A stretch of DNA of 64,000 nucleotides, taken from contig JAXDDX010000277.1 of assembly GCA_034670405.1 (NCBI GenBank), forward strand, positions 285,660-349,659. The letters run 5' to 3'. This stretch comes from Hoplostethus atlanticus. Taxonomy: Eukaryota; Chordata; Actinopteri; Trachichthyiformes; Trachichthyidae. This document shows, piece by piece, positions 53,781 through 64,000 of this stretch (position 1 is its first letter; each line of letters opens with the position of its first letter). The translations under genes and the position numbers were made by a program. The notes under the pieces were generated by a model. It searched no databases. It worked only from the letters and a program-made list of their open reading frames with translations, and was not told the DNA's origin.

Positions 53781-56700
53781 AAGATTCAAGATTCAAGAAC
53801 TTTATTTGTCACATACACACACGGGGTGTGCAGTGAAATGAAAAAGTGGCAATGCTCAACAGGAATGTGCAAAGGGCAACAGTACATAGTATTTACAATA
53901 AAAAACCAACACAATATTTACAGTATTACAGTAAAAGCTCTTATATAAAAAACAACACAATATTTACAGTAAGAGCACTATAAGGCCGAATCCCAATTCA
54001 CCCCTTGGCCTTACCCCTTGGCCCTTCCCCTCCATTTTGCGCGTTCACGTGTAGGGGTAGGGGTGTCCCAATTCTCTTGGGATCGAGGGGTAGGGCAAAG
54101 TGCTAGGGCTACATGGCCTTCCAAACGGTGATTTTTCAGGGGCACACTACAAACCGAGGGCTAGGAGAAATCTCCGACAATCATCGGCAAGATGGGGGCG
54201 AACGCCGCACAAGCAACAAAAGGAAACCATAAATATAGTATTTTCTTCGTTAATAAAGATTTAAAAAATATTCTAACCGTGGTATTATCTTAGTTTAATG
54301 TAATTTCAATGTATTATAGACCTTTTCTTTATAACATGCATAACAAAAAATCGCTAGTATGCCGATGTCTCTACCTCGCTAGTTAACGTTACAACATTGT
54401 TTTTAGGCTGATTTGTGCATGACAGTCCCACATTTTGACATATTTCCATGCCGCATTTCCCCCCTTTGATGGCATATGACGCCCGAAAGAAAAAAAGTCC
54501 AGCAGCGAAGTTGCTGCACTTGTTACAGCTCCTCTAATATCAGTGCAGACTGGCAGGGTAACGTTAGGAGCACGGCTTGCTAGACTACAGAGCACCGCTA
54601 ACGCTATTCTGTCATGAAGTGGCCCGGTAATGAAGCAGTGGTCTTTTTTATTTGATGACTTGTTTGATCAATTGGTAGTTGTGAACGAATCGCGAGCGTC
54701 CATGCTTTTCTATCGCCATCAGATGAATGGCAAATGTCACTGTGATAATACCATTATTGCCATAGTAATGTCCGATAACTATGGATAACAAACTTGTCGC
54801 GTCTGTTCACGTAAACGTCATCGATGACGTATCAGCGTCTTGAAGGGTTGTCCCATTTCTTAGGGAGAGCCAAAGCCGTAGGGGTGAAAATGAGAATTGG
54901 GATTCGGCCTAAAAATATAGTAATATGAGAAATTGTATGTATGTAATATAATATAAATTATGTGTAGTCGTTATCTCAGTGTGCGTGTGTGTGTGTGTGT
55001 GTGCGCGCATAAGAGGGGCAGTGTGTGGGTCTTGGTGGGGGCCCTGGTGAGGTCAGAGTTCACAGTCCTGAAGGCCTGAGGAAAGAAACTCTGTCTCAGT
55101 CTCTCTGTTTTGGCAGCGTGACTGCGGAGGCGCTTGCCTGACCGCAGCAGCTGAAACAGTCCGTTGTTGGGGTGGTGAGGATCCTTCATGATCCTACAGG
55201 CTCTGGTTCTGCACCTCCTGGTGTATAAGTCCTGCAGGGTGGGGAGTGTAGTTTCCAATAGTGCGTTAAGCCGAACACACTACTCTCTGCAGAGCCTTCC
55301 TGTCCTGAGTGGAGCTGTTGCCAAACCAGGCAGTGATGCTTCCTGTCAGGATGCTCTCTACAGCTCCAGATTAGAAGGACTGAAGGATCCTCCGAGAGAC
55401 TTTAAATTTCCTCAGCTGCCTGAGGTGGTAAAGGCGCTGCCTTGCCTTTCTCACCAGAGTGTCTGTGTGTATTGTCCATGTCAGATCTTTAGTGATGTGG
55501 ACTCCCAGGTATTTATACCTGCTCACCCTCTCCACAGTCGTCCCATTAATCCACAGTGGTGAGTACGTCCTCTGTTGTTGTGTCCTCCTAAAGTCCACAA
55601 TCAGCTCCTTAGTTTTGGTGACATTCAAGAGGAGGCTGTTGTCCTGGCACCAGAGTGACAGATCAGCAACTTCCTCCAGGTAGGCCTTCTCGTCGTTGTC
55701 GGAGATCAGGCCCACCACCACTGTGTCATCCGCAAACTTGATGGAGTTGGAGCTGAACCTGGCCACACAGTCATGTGTGTACAGGGAGTACAGTAGGGGG
55801 CTGAGGACGCAACCCTGGGGGGATCCTGCGTTCAGGGTGAGGGGGTTGGTGGTGTGTCTGCCCACCCTGACCCCCTGGGGCCTGGCGGTCAAGAATTCCA
55901 GGATCCAGGCACACAGGGGTTCAGCTCAATCAGCTTGCTAGCCAGTCTGGTGGAGACTATGCTGTTGAAAGCTGAACTATAATCAATGAACAGCAGTCTC
56001 ACATAGCCCCCCTTCCGGCTGTCAAGATGAGAGTGTGGTGTGCAGTACCTGGGAGACAGCATCATTCGTGGATCTGTTTGGGCGATAAGCATACTCGCCC
56101 AGATATGCCATCTGGAGCTGCAGCTTTCCTGGTGTTCACCCTCATCAGAGCCCTCCTCACACTGTGCTCAGTCACAGAGAGTGTGTGTTCATCCCTAGCG
56201 GTAGAACTCGCTTCGGTTACGCTAACAGTGTTGTTGTTAGCCGGCGAGCTAGCGCTGTTGTTGCTAGCCTCATAAAATTAGTTCAGGTCGTCCGCTAGGG
56301 ATGCGTCGGCACTCACAATTGCGGGGGGTCTGCCCTGGTAGTCTGTTATAGTCCGTAGCCCCTGCCATAGGCGTCTGGTGTCGCGCTGCTCCATCTGCGA
56401 CTCCACTCTGTCTTTGTACCTCCTCTTGGCCTCCTTCACCGCCCTTCTCAGTCCATAGGACGCTGCCTTGTGCTAGTCCATGTTGCCCGATACAAGACCG
56501 GAGTTATAGGCAGCAGTACGGGCGTTCAAAGCGTCGCGGATGGATCTATCAACCCACAGTTTTTGGTTAGGAAAGGACCTAACTTTTACCGTGGGGACGA
56601 TGGTGTCCACTAGCGTTGCTATGAAGCTCGTAACTACTTCCATAAACTCGCTGACGTCCCTGGAACTGGATTGGAACATGTCCCAGTCGACGTCACACAG

Positions 56701-57762
56701 AGCGTCCTGTAGCTCGGCCTCTGATTGGTCAGACCACCGCTTTACGTCCCTCGTCACTACCGCTTCCCGTGCTATCCTTTGTTTATACTCCGGTAGCAGG
56801 AAAATGGCGGCATGGTCTGATTTGACGAACGGAGGGAGAGAGACAGCCTTGTAGCCTCTCTTGAACGGCATATAGCAGTGGTCCAACGTTCTTTCCCCTC
56901 TGGTAGCACACGTAATGTGCTGATGAAAGTTCGGCATGACTTTTTTTAGGTTCGCCCTATTAAAGTCCCCAGCCACCACCATAGCTGCGTCGGGATGCTT
57001 GTTCTGATGCCGATATAACACATCATGTAGGTCCGATAGTGCTACGTCGGTGTCCGCTTGTGGTGGTATGTAGACGGCTGTGGTGATGACCGAGCTCAAC
57101 TCCCGGGGAAGGTAGAATGGACGGCATGAGATCGTCAGATGCTCCAGGTTCGATGAGCAGGAACAGGAAAGAGTCTTAATGTCCTTGGGGTTGCACCACT
57201 TCAAACCCCTCCACCCTTAGATTTGCCAGACTCTTCCGTTCTATCCGCACGGAAAACAGAGAAGGACTCGGTTGGGCATATGACTCGATCCGGCACCAGC
57301 GGGGTCAGCCATGTTTCCGTCAGACAAAAGATGTTGCAATCCCTCATGTCCCGTTGGAATCTAATCCTCGCCCTAACATCATCCAACTTATTTTCCAGAG
57401 ACTGGGCATTAGCAAGAAGGATGCTGGACAGAGGTGGACGGTGGGCTTGAACTCTCAGTCTGTTCCGAATTCTGCTCTGTTTTCCTCGATGTTTTCTCCT
57501 TCGTCTCCCCGTAGGTGCGTCTCCACTGTTGTTGTTGTGGCTCGCTCGTAAGATCTCCGCCGGCCACGCTGGGTCGATGGAAAAAGTGGACAAAAACCTT
57601 TGTTTTACGCAAAAGTTTGTGTCCAAACGTGTGCTACGTTCATAGAATGTTAGTGCCGATGTGTTTGTGCAAAAAAAGATATCAAAAACAAACACAAAAA
57701 CTAAAAAAACGCACAATCTCCACGGAGCTGCCAGGACGGCGTCTAGACACGGCTGCGCCATC
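53781..57762 (-). mobile_element. L2a LINE, near full length, inverted and interrupted
   Basis: Minus strand. Endonuclease 56473-57760, RT in pieces at 55889-56092, 55371-55892 and 54971-55258, 3' UTR split by the MITE at 53984-54909, tail at 53781. Frame breaks include a 16-nt deletion near 57201 and an early loss in RT near 56100-56280. The six-C run near 56321 keeps the EN-RT junction in frame, unlike the 13.5-kb copy. Confidence 0.88.
53984..54909 (+). mobile_element. Harbinger-like non-autonomous element (926 bp) inside the L2a 3' UTR
   Basis: Ends GGCCGAATCCCA / TGGGATTCGGCC flanked by TAA on both sides (53981-53983, 54910-54912). Nearly the same length as the 936-bp copy at 5578-6513. 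No coding capacity. Confidence 0.8.
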
Positions 57763-58877
57763 GTATCACGTATATAAGGATAAAAGGGTCTGCTCAATGA
57801 TTGTAATGTAATGTTAACTACTACAAACCGCTATTGTTTGTAGTTTCTACAAAAATGTAGTATACTGTAGTTTCTGAAATCAGGTACTATGGTACTTTTT
57901 GATTTTCGGTACTCTGTCCAAAATTACACAATGACAATATTCAACATAAACAATATCCATCTGATTGATTGTTTGTCTGTTTTGAGGCAGTGGTTGTGAG
58001 TAAAAGCTGTGAGAGCCTCCACAGTAGTGTTCTTTTTGAATTACCTTGTGTGTTGCTGGGTTTGATCACTTGTTATCATGGCAGAGGTGAATAGAGAATC
58101 TTTGATGCAGTCGTCTTTTTTCTGTAGAGGGTGAAGCTCTTCCTCACTGGCCTGGTGTTCCTCTCCTGCCTAGAAGAAAGAGTAATTTCCACCAAAGAAA
58201 TGACAAATACTGTCAAAACATTTGCTTTTGTTAAATCATTGTTTGACAAAATGAGACTTTTATAGAATTTATAAACCTCTTATATTTTAGTGATATTGAC
58301 TGATGAACTTCAGGAATAAGGAAACTTGTACAGGCATTGCAAGAAAACAGAATTTAATCTGGAGAACCACTGCAAAATCTGACACACTACCTTCAGTCGG
58401 ATGTAGAGGGCTGACCTCCCTTTCCCAGCCGACTTGATGGACTTGTGGATCTCCTCTGGCGTCAGTGCCTTTAGTTTCAGCGGCTGTAGTCTCTTGTTCT
58501 TGTCGGCGGTGAAGACGTCAAAAGGTTTGTTGTTTCCAGCCAGTTGAGGGAAGCAGGACCCCAGCAAGTCCAGGAAGTCCGCCTCCTGGAGGCCACGGGG
58601 ACACTTCACCTTCCGCACTTGGTAGTTTATAGACACTAACACATATAGCAGATCACACAGATTATTGTAGTTCCACTTTACACAAAGGTACAGTGAAGTG
58701 ACAAACTTTTTTCTGGGTCATAATGCAATCCAAACTGAGTTAGCAGCCACGGCTGAAGAGTGAGGGTACGTCCTGTGGAAGTTCAACTACAAGTCAGGGA
58801 TTCGTGGCTAGGGGTGACAGCAGGCTACAAACGCACACTCGTGATGTGATCCAAAAGAGCCCAAGATATGTATACAT

Positions 58878-59358
58878 TAGGACGGGGCAATTAACCGAAA
58901 ATGTATCGAAACCGACATTTAGAACCTCTCACCGACTTAATCTTGGTCATGTCGGTTAATTCGGTTAATAATCCCCAATGCGTTCGTTCATGAACTGTCC
59001 CCTTAAAAAAAGTCCCCTTAAAACTACGTCGTGTTCAGTCACGTGCCTCAGCTCCGTCCAACTAACGCTGGGTTCAGACCGGTTTTGACCGTTCAGACCG
59101 GCCGCGCCGCGTCGGGGAGCTCCACGGCCGGCTCGCGCTCTGCAGCGATAGTTTCGGCGTCTGGTCTATTTTTTTTACGCGAGCTGTGAGCAAATGTGTC
59201 AAGCCGGGCAGGAAGTCAGACACAGGGACGGCATAGAGCATCCGGTCAATTTTCAAAATAAAAGACCCTGTATAAAATAAATAATCATTCAGTAATCGTA
59301 ATTGAGGTAAAAGTTTGAAATAATCGTGATATTGATTTGAAGTCATCGCCCACCCCTA
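58878..59358. mobile_element. hAT-type MITE (481 bp) in unit X
   Basis: Flanked by a perfect 8-bp duplication GTATACAT (58870-58877 and 59359-59366). Ends TAGGACGGGGCAAT and ATCGCCCACCCCTA are imperfect inverted repeats. No coding capacity. It lies in the E6-E5 intron. Confidence 0.75.
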
Positions 59359-59366
59359 GTATACAT

Positions 59367-59919
59367 CATATCCTATGTAGTGTTAAGTGTAGCCATGTCC
59401 CGGGTTTGTATCCGGCCAAGAACGTTTATCGCACATCATAACTGAACTGTCCAATTGGTAAGTGTATACATTTCCTGGTAAATGTACACATTTCCCAAGG
59501 TAACAGAAAACACTGGACAGAGTAGCACAAGACTCAACGTAGATAGGCCAATAAATTGATGCCTGACTGATTTCATATTTTAGTTCTGGATGCAGTAGCT
59601 TAAACAATCCATTTCCATCTATGTGTAAAAGATGTTGACAAAACATGCTTGCCTCTCAATTGAATCATGATTGTAAAGACTAACATAACTCCATGGGGCC
59701 AATAATCTGTTAATATCGCTCTACTACAACAAATAGAGTCAGTAGGACCGAGAGAGAGTATCGCTACTGCAACAAGCGTTTTCCACCCACATTAACTGGG
59801 AAATGTACACATTTACCAAGTTCCCACATTTATTGTAAATGCCAAAGGTTAATCTAGAATACATTGGACATGCATCTTCATTGGATACGTCAATTTGGAA
59901 TTAAGCTCTTTAAATTTAC
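59367..59919. other. Rest of intron E6-E5, unit X
   Basis: Contains GGTAAATGTACACATTTCCC (59478) and its inverse GGGAAATGTACACATTTACC (59799), perhaps ends of another small element of about 340 bp. No gene seen. Confidence 0.4.
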
Positions 59920-61226
59920 CGTTTCTTTGGATCAGACTGGTCTGGGGGTCCTCCAGCAGGCAGACCCTGAGAAATAGGTGGGGCTGTAAATCTCCTTTCC
60001 GAGGTCTCCCCCGCTTCCTCCTCTCAGACTGACCGCTGGGAGACAATAACCTGAAAGATTGGCAGCAGGGTTAATGTTGAGTTAATACACTAGTTCTGTT
60101 GAGTTAATACACTAGTTCTGACTTCCAGGCTTAACTCTGGTGTAATATTACTTTTGATTGGAGAGGCTAAGTATCCATCAATATAATATACTTTATATTT
60201 GTTCATATTAAATCTACATTTTCATACAATATGTGAAATTGGAGAGGGTGCACTCTCTTCTCAAATGAGGAAATTGAAAGAAAACAATGCACCACGTGTG
60301 GTTTCATACAGTGATAGAGGATCTTTTTTGTTTTCTTTGAAACCCCAGAGCTGAAATCCCACTAAGATGTCTCAAAGAGACCTTGTATAAAACCTCCTAG
60401 TAACATCTCTGAGTGCCTCTTTTTCATAGCTATGTACATCAGTGTAACCACCTCACACACACGCTTTCGTTTCTCATTCTCATGTAAACTACCTAAGGTA
60501 AGTGATAATACTAGAAGTATACATTGGTACCTTGATGGTGTTTGATAATCCGGGTCCTGCAGATACTTCCTCTGCTGACTTGCGCTCTGCACTGGCCGCT
60601 CAGGGGACTCCTCATCTTCACGCTCCTCTTCCTCAGTATGGTAGAGGAGACCCAGGGTCCCAGGGTCCTTCACACCTGGGAAAAAATTTAGCTATTCAAC
60701 TTTTGAATTTATTTCCCCATGTACAATGGCTCAGGATGAGGATTGTGTGCTTCATGAAGGTTCTCTTTTTTTAACGTTTCTGAATGTTCACCGAAGGCAA
60801 AACTGGTCTGAGGCAAGACAGACCAGACAGATTCCACTTTGAAAAGACCTGAGAGCTCCCAAGAGAGAGCAGAACAGGGATACTGGGTCCTACTTATCAC
60901 CAGGTGGCAACACTCAGAAAACAAAACTTTATTAACAAACTGTAAAAAGAGGAAGTGTCACCACATACATGGCCACTGTCTATGCTGCTCTTCCTCCTCA
61001 GGGAGTTCACCTCCACCAGCCTCCTCCTTTTCCTCTTCAGGTAGTTCACCTCCACCAGCCTCCTCCTTTTCCTCCTCAGGGAGTTCCCCTCCATCAGCCT
61101 CCTCCTTTTCCTCCTCCGGGAGTTCTCCTCCACCAGCCTCCTCCTTTTCCTCTTCAAGTAGTTCACCTCCATCAGCCTCCTTCTCTTCCTCTTCAGGGAG
61201 TTCACCTCTACCAGCCTTCTCTACCT

Positions 61227-62065
61227 CTGTGGAATATATGGTTTTAATATGGAATAAAAGGCTCTTGGAGTGTATAACACACTTAATATTGAATATGACG
61301 AACAAGAGGCTGTGGAACAAATCCCAGCAGCTTTCAGAGCCTATTGTTTGCCCAAGAAAAATAGTGTTTGAAAGACAGTCAAGGGGGAATTACCCACAGT
61401 TCATAGCGTTGTTACGTGAATACGGGGTTACCAGGGGAAGCCCAGAAGCATTTTTTAAACAAAACGGTAAACAAATGGAAGGACAAATGTTTATTCATCA
61501 ACCATTTATTACAATTTTTGCTTAATGATGCTGTTTTGACAAAAACGAGTCAATTGATTATTTGACAATCACTTCTCTATAACCCTATAATAACAATAAC
61601 CCTCAATAACAATAACAATAACCCTCTCGTCCACTCTGTAAGGCAAGAGCCCGGAAGACGTTCAGATCAGGCAGTCGGTCCCTGAAGTGCCTTGGTCGTG
61701 AACAAAGTAAAAAACATAAAATAAAAAGTCCCAAACCCACAATCGTACGTAACATGTTTTGGTGTCGTCAAGGTAACGCGATATGTCGCAAAGTGCTGTC
61801 CCATTCCTATTTATACAATTTCGAGCCCTTGCAGCCTCTCGCACTCAAGCATTTACCAGGTGACGTCAATTAAGTCCGTGAGGGTTCAGGGTTTAGGCCT
61901 TAGGGGGACATTGGGATCGGGCCTATGCTTCGGAGCCAACATATGCCTTGAGTACAGAGACTCTCGAGCAGCTCAACGGTGAAACGAAGAAAGCACTGCA
62001 GCTATAGCAAGACAGCTCGTGCTGCAAGTATAAGAACACAGTTGCAGAATAAAGGAATGACCGAC
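61227..62065. other. Intron E2-E1, unit X
   Basis: Mostly unlike the other copies. One end of a GGCCGAATCCCA-type element (ACATTGGGATCGGGCCT) is at about 61908-61924. No gene seen. Confidence 0.4.
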
Positions 62066-62259
62066 CTGCTCTGGTCAGCCTGACTCGAGGCTGCAGCAGA
62101 ACATCCAGCTGTCTCCTCTGCCGGTCGATCTCCTGCTGGAAGCCCGAAGCTTCCTCCTCGTAACCGGCTACGGTTCTTTCTACAAACCCCGAAGATTTCC
62201 TGCGCGGCTGGGTGTCAGTCTCTCGGTCACGAATCCTTCAGGATCTCGACTTTAGACAT

Positions 62260-62854
62260 TTTACAGTCGACAGAGTTCCCAACCATCCAGTCAATCATCG
62301 CTAAAAAAATATTAGATTTTTTTTCTTCACAAGATCCAGTGTTGCGCCGTGATAGTGGATTTCTGGTTTGGTGCGAGCGCAAATGCATCGCCACTAGAAA
62401 CCAAGAAACTGATTCTGGTTTCACGATAAAATATTTGTTCCTCACAGATGTTTTTGCAGCAGCAATGGAAGCGGACCTGTGCAAAGTGTGGCCTGTAGTC
62501 CAAAAACGGCATTTCTCCCTTTAAATGTAGAGTATCAATATATAAGTTAAAATAATAATTTGAAATAATAAAAAACATTGTACATATTGTATAGTAGTAT
62601 TTTGTTGCTTAATTCGTTTTTTTAGTCAAGCAAAATAAAGATTTTAGTCATTATGTGATGGGATTTGTCCAGACGCTTTTATTCTAAAAAGAAAGGACCG
62701 GCGTCAATTTGTGTTCTGTGTGAGCTGGGACTGACAATCCCTGTGTAACATTTTCCTATTTGTTGCACCATAAAACTTGATATACACACTCAAGAAGGAA
62801 GCCCTTTTTTAAGATTCTTAAAATAATAACATAAGTATTTATTATAATAATTGT
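62260..62854. other. 5' flank of unit X
   Basis: Homologous to 12291-12560 and 42400-42830; the ETS-like site is lost (CCAGAAAT). No gene seen. Confidence 0.5.
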
Positions 62855-63118
62855 GTATATGCTGCTTGCCCAACTCGGCAACTATTGCACGCCCAACTGT
62901 CTTGGTAGGGGGATCCTCTTTGAGTAGCCCTCCCAAGGTTTCTTCCAATTTTTTCCTAAAAGGTTTTGTGGGAGATTTTCCTTGTCCTCTGTGAGGGTCT
63001 AAGGCTGGGGGATGTCGTGTACTAACCATTTATTGTTTCACATGTTGGGCACTGTGAAGCCCTCAGAGACTGTAACGGTGATTGAGGGCTATACAGATGA
63101 ATGTGATTTGATTTGATA
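62855..63118 (+). mobile_element. LINE 3'-UTR fragment with a TGATTTGATTTGA tail
   Basis: Fuller version of 46250-46450; includes GAAGCCCTCAGAGACTG and GAGGGCTATACAGATGAATG, then the tail, a form frequent at fish LINE ends (recalled). Confidence 0.55.
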
Positions 63119-63601
63119 GGCATTTTCCGACCGCAGGAACTATCCAGGGTCTTAGTACTATTGGTACTTAGTTCCAGGATCTCCCCCTTTCCAACCGGGG
63201 GAACTGCCCCCAAAAGGTTCCTCTTGGATAGTTCCTGGACCCAAAATTAGTTCTGCTAGTGAGGTAGTACTTTTGGGGGACCAGAAAGCATTGGGGCAGA
63301 GTTTGCAGTACTGAACAACACTGATTGGTCAATACAAGCTACTCAAAAATCATCAAGTCCGCCAACCGCTGTGTTTTAAATACCGGCTTGTTCAATCGTT
63401 GGTTCACCTTGAGTGCGTCTAGTTTCCAAAAGCCATGTTTTATACCCAAAGCAGTGTTTTAAACAAACCAATACTGGAAAAAAAACATTCAAACTGAAAC
63501 CTAAACATTTAAAATAAAAACCTAAACTAACATGAAATAACACTTGAGGTTGTTTAATTAGATTTTCTCCATCAAAATAATATTTATTTTGGCAGAAGCT
63601 A
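63119..63601. other. 3' flank of unit E
   Basis: Shared 3'-flank block (compare 24700-25190). A poly(A)-like TTTATT (AATAAA on minus) is near 63583-63588. Confidence 0.5.
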
Positions 63602-64000
63602 CAAAAAAGACTATTTTAGGATGTGGATCCAACTGATGAGGAGTTTTCTCTCTGGTATGGTCTCTCCCCGTTGTGGGTCCTCATGTGGACGGTCAGGTGC
63701 TCTCCCTGACTGTGTGAATCTTCTGGTGTTCTCTCAGTGTTACAAGAAGTTTGAAGCGCTTCCCACAAAGCTGACAGCCGTAGCGCATTTCCCCTGAGTG
63801 GGTCAAGCTGTGGCGCAATATCGAATTAAGGTTGTTAGAGAGATTTACCAACACATTGCAGACACGACTTATCAGGCTGTGGATCCTGCGGTGAACTTTG
63901 ACCTGTGCCTTAAAACTAAAGGCTTTATGGAAATATCCATTTGTTGGTTTTTCACAGACCCCGTGATTGCGCAAACCCGACTTCAGTGTAAATTTTGGGG
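63602..64000 (-). pseudogene. ZNF unit E: partial, deleted finger exon at the window edge
   Basis: Starts like the other E8 exons (VGST-type end, then a finger-12 piece at about 63652-63700) but jumps to finger 7/8 at about 63703, losing about four fingers. From 63840 on, several single-base losses (in the finger 5-6 region) break the frame. Fragments readable: RYGCQLCGKRFKLLVTLREH and FKAQVKVHRRIH. The exon continues beyond the window. Confidence 0.75.

Larger units (their letters stand above)
57830..62259 (-). pseudogene. ZNF unit X: finger exon lost, E1 frameshifted
   Basis: Minus-strand exons: E1 about 62066-62259, E2 60969-61226, E3 60531-60675, E5 59920-60050, E6 58391-58635, E7 58045-58169. 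E2, E5, E6 and E7 are open and in phase; E7 (125 nt, with EEHQASEEELHPLQ) is more diverged than in A-D. E3 lacks 15 nt and carries an E4-type donor and intron. E1 breaks after MSKVEILKDS because two bases are missing near 62236, and there are other indels further on. Where the finger exon should be only about 40 bp of finger-12-like sequence remain (about 57980-58020), next to a 7-kb LINE block. Not a functional gene alone. Confidence 0.65.

Overview
This is eukaryotic, almost certainly teleost fish DNA: spliced genes with GT/AG introns, poly(A) signals, and the usual fish mix of L2/CR1-type LINEs, Tc1, PIF/Harbinger, hAT, Ty3/Gypsy and BEL/Pao debris. Species cannot be read from it; the ZNF N-terminus looks non-cyprinid (weak inference).

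The backbone is a head-to-tail array of paralogous C2H2 zinc-finger (ZNF) genes, all on the minus strand: copy A (1239-12290), B (25200-34008), C (35155-41519), D (46953-50608), a finger-less unit X (57830-62259) upstream of D, and the start of pseudogene E (63602-64000). The ancestral gene had eight coding exons: E1, a charged helical N-terminus beginning MSKVEIL; E2, an acidic minisatellite exon; E3, an acidic linker; E4 and E5, two related exons each with an AT-hook (KRGRPR); E6, which with the end of E5 looks like a PB1/ubiquitin-like fold; E7, a linker; E8, an acidic stretch plus 12 C2H2 fingers. I checked splice sites and phases by hand. Only copy B reads through all eight exons (2619 nt, 872 aa). 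A and C each carry a different one-base insertion in E6. C and D have a fused E4/E5 exon, and C lost about two fingers.

Layout. 1-1202: spacer. 1.2-12.3 kb: gene A, with a Tc1 element in its E5-E4 intron that was later hit by a Harbinger-like MITE and a LINE (family L2b). 12.3-25.2 kb: intergenic; a 4.3-kb TA-flanked DNA transposon containing a nearly intact LINE (family L2a), a Ty3/Gypsy element with both LTRs, and a broken Gag-like gene. 25.2-34.0 kb: gene B. 35.2-41.5 kb: gene C, with a truncated L2a, a 156-bp inverted repeat and a hAT insertion in its putative promoter. 42.4-46.5 kb: two adjacent Harbinger-type elements with Myb/SANT-like coding relics, plus an L2a fragment and a tRNA-like sequence. 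47-62.3 kb: gene D and unit X, separated by about 7 kb of LINEs. 62.3-64 kb: spacer and pseudogene E.

The proteins are probably nuclear DNA-binding factors: the fingers would read DNA, the AT-hooks would bind the minor groove, and the N-terminal helix and PB1-like part may mediate protein contacts. Duplication, exchange between paralogs, change at base-contacting residues and pseudogenisation in a TE-rich region resemble the fast-evolving ZNF clusters of other vertebrates; any role against transposons is inference.
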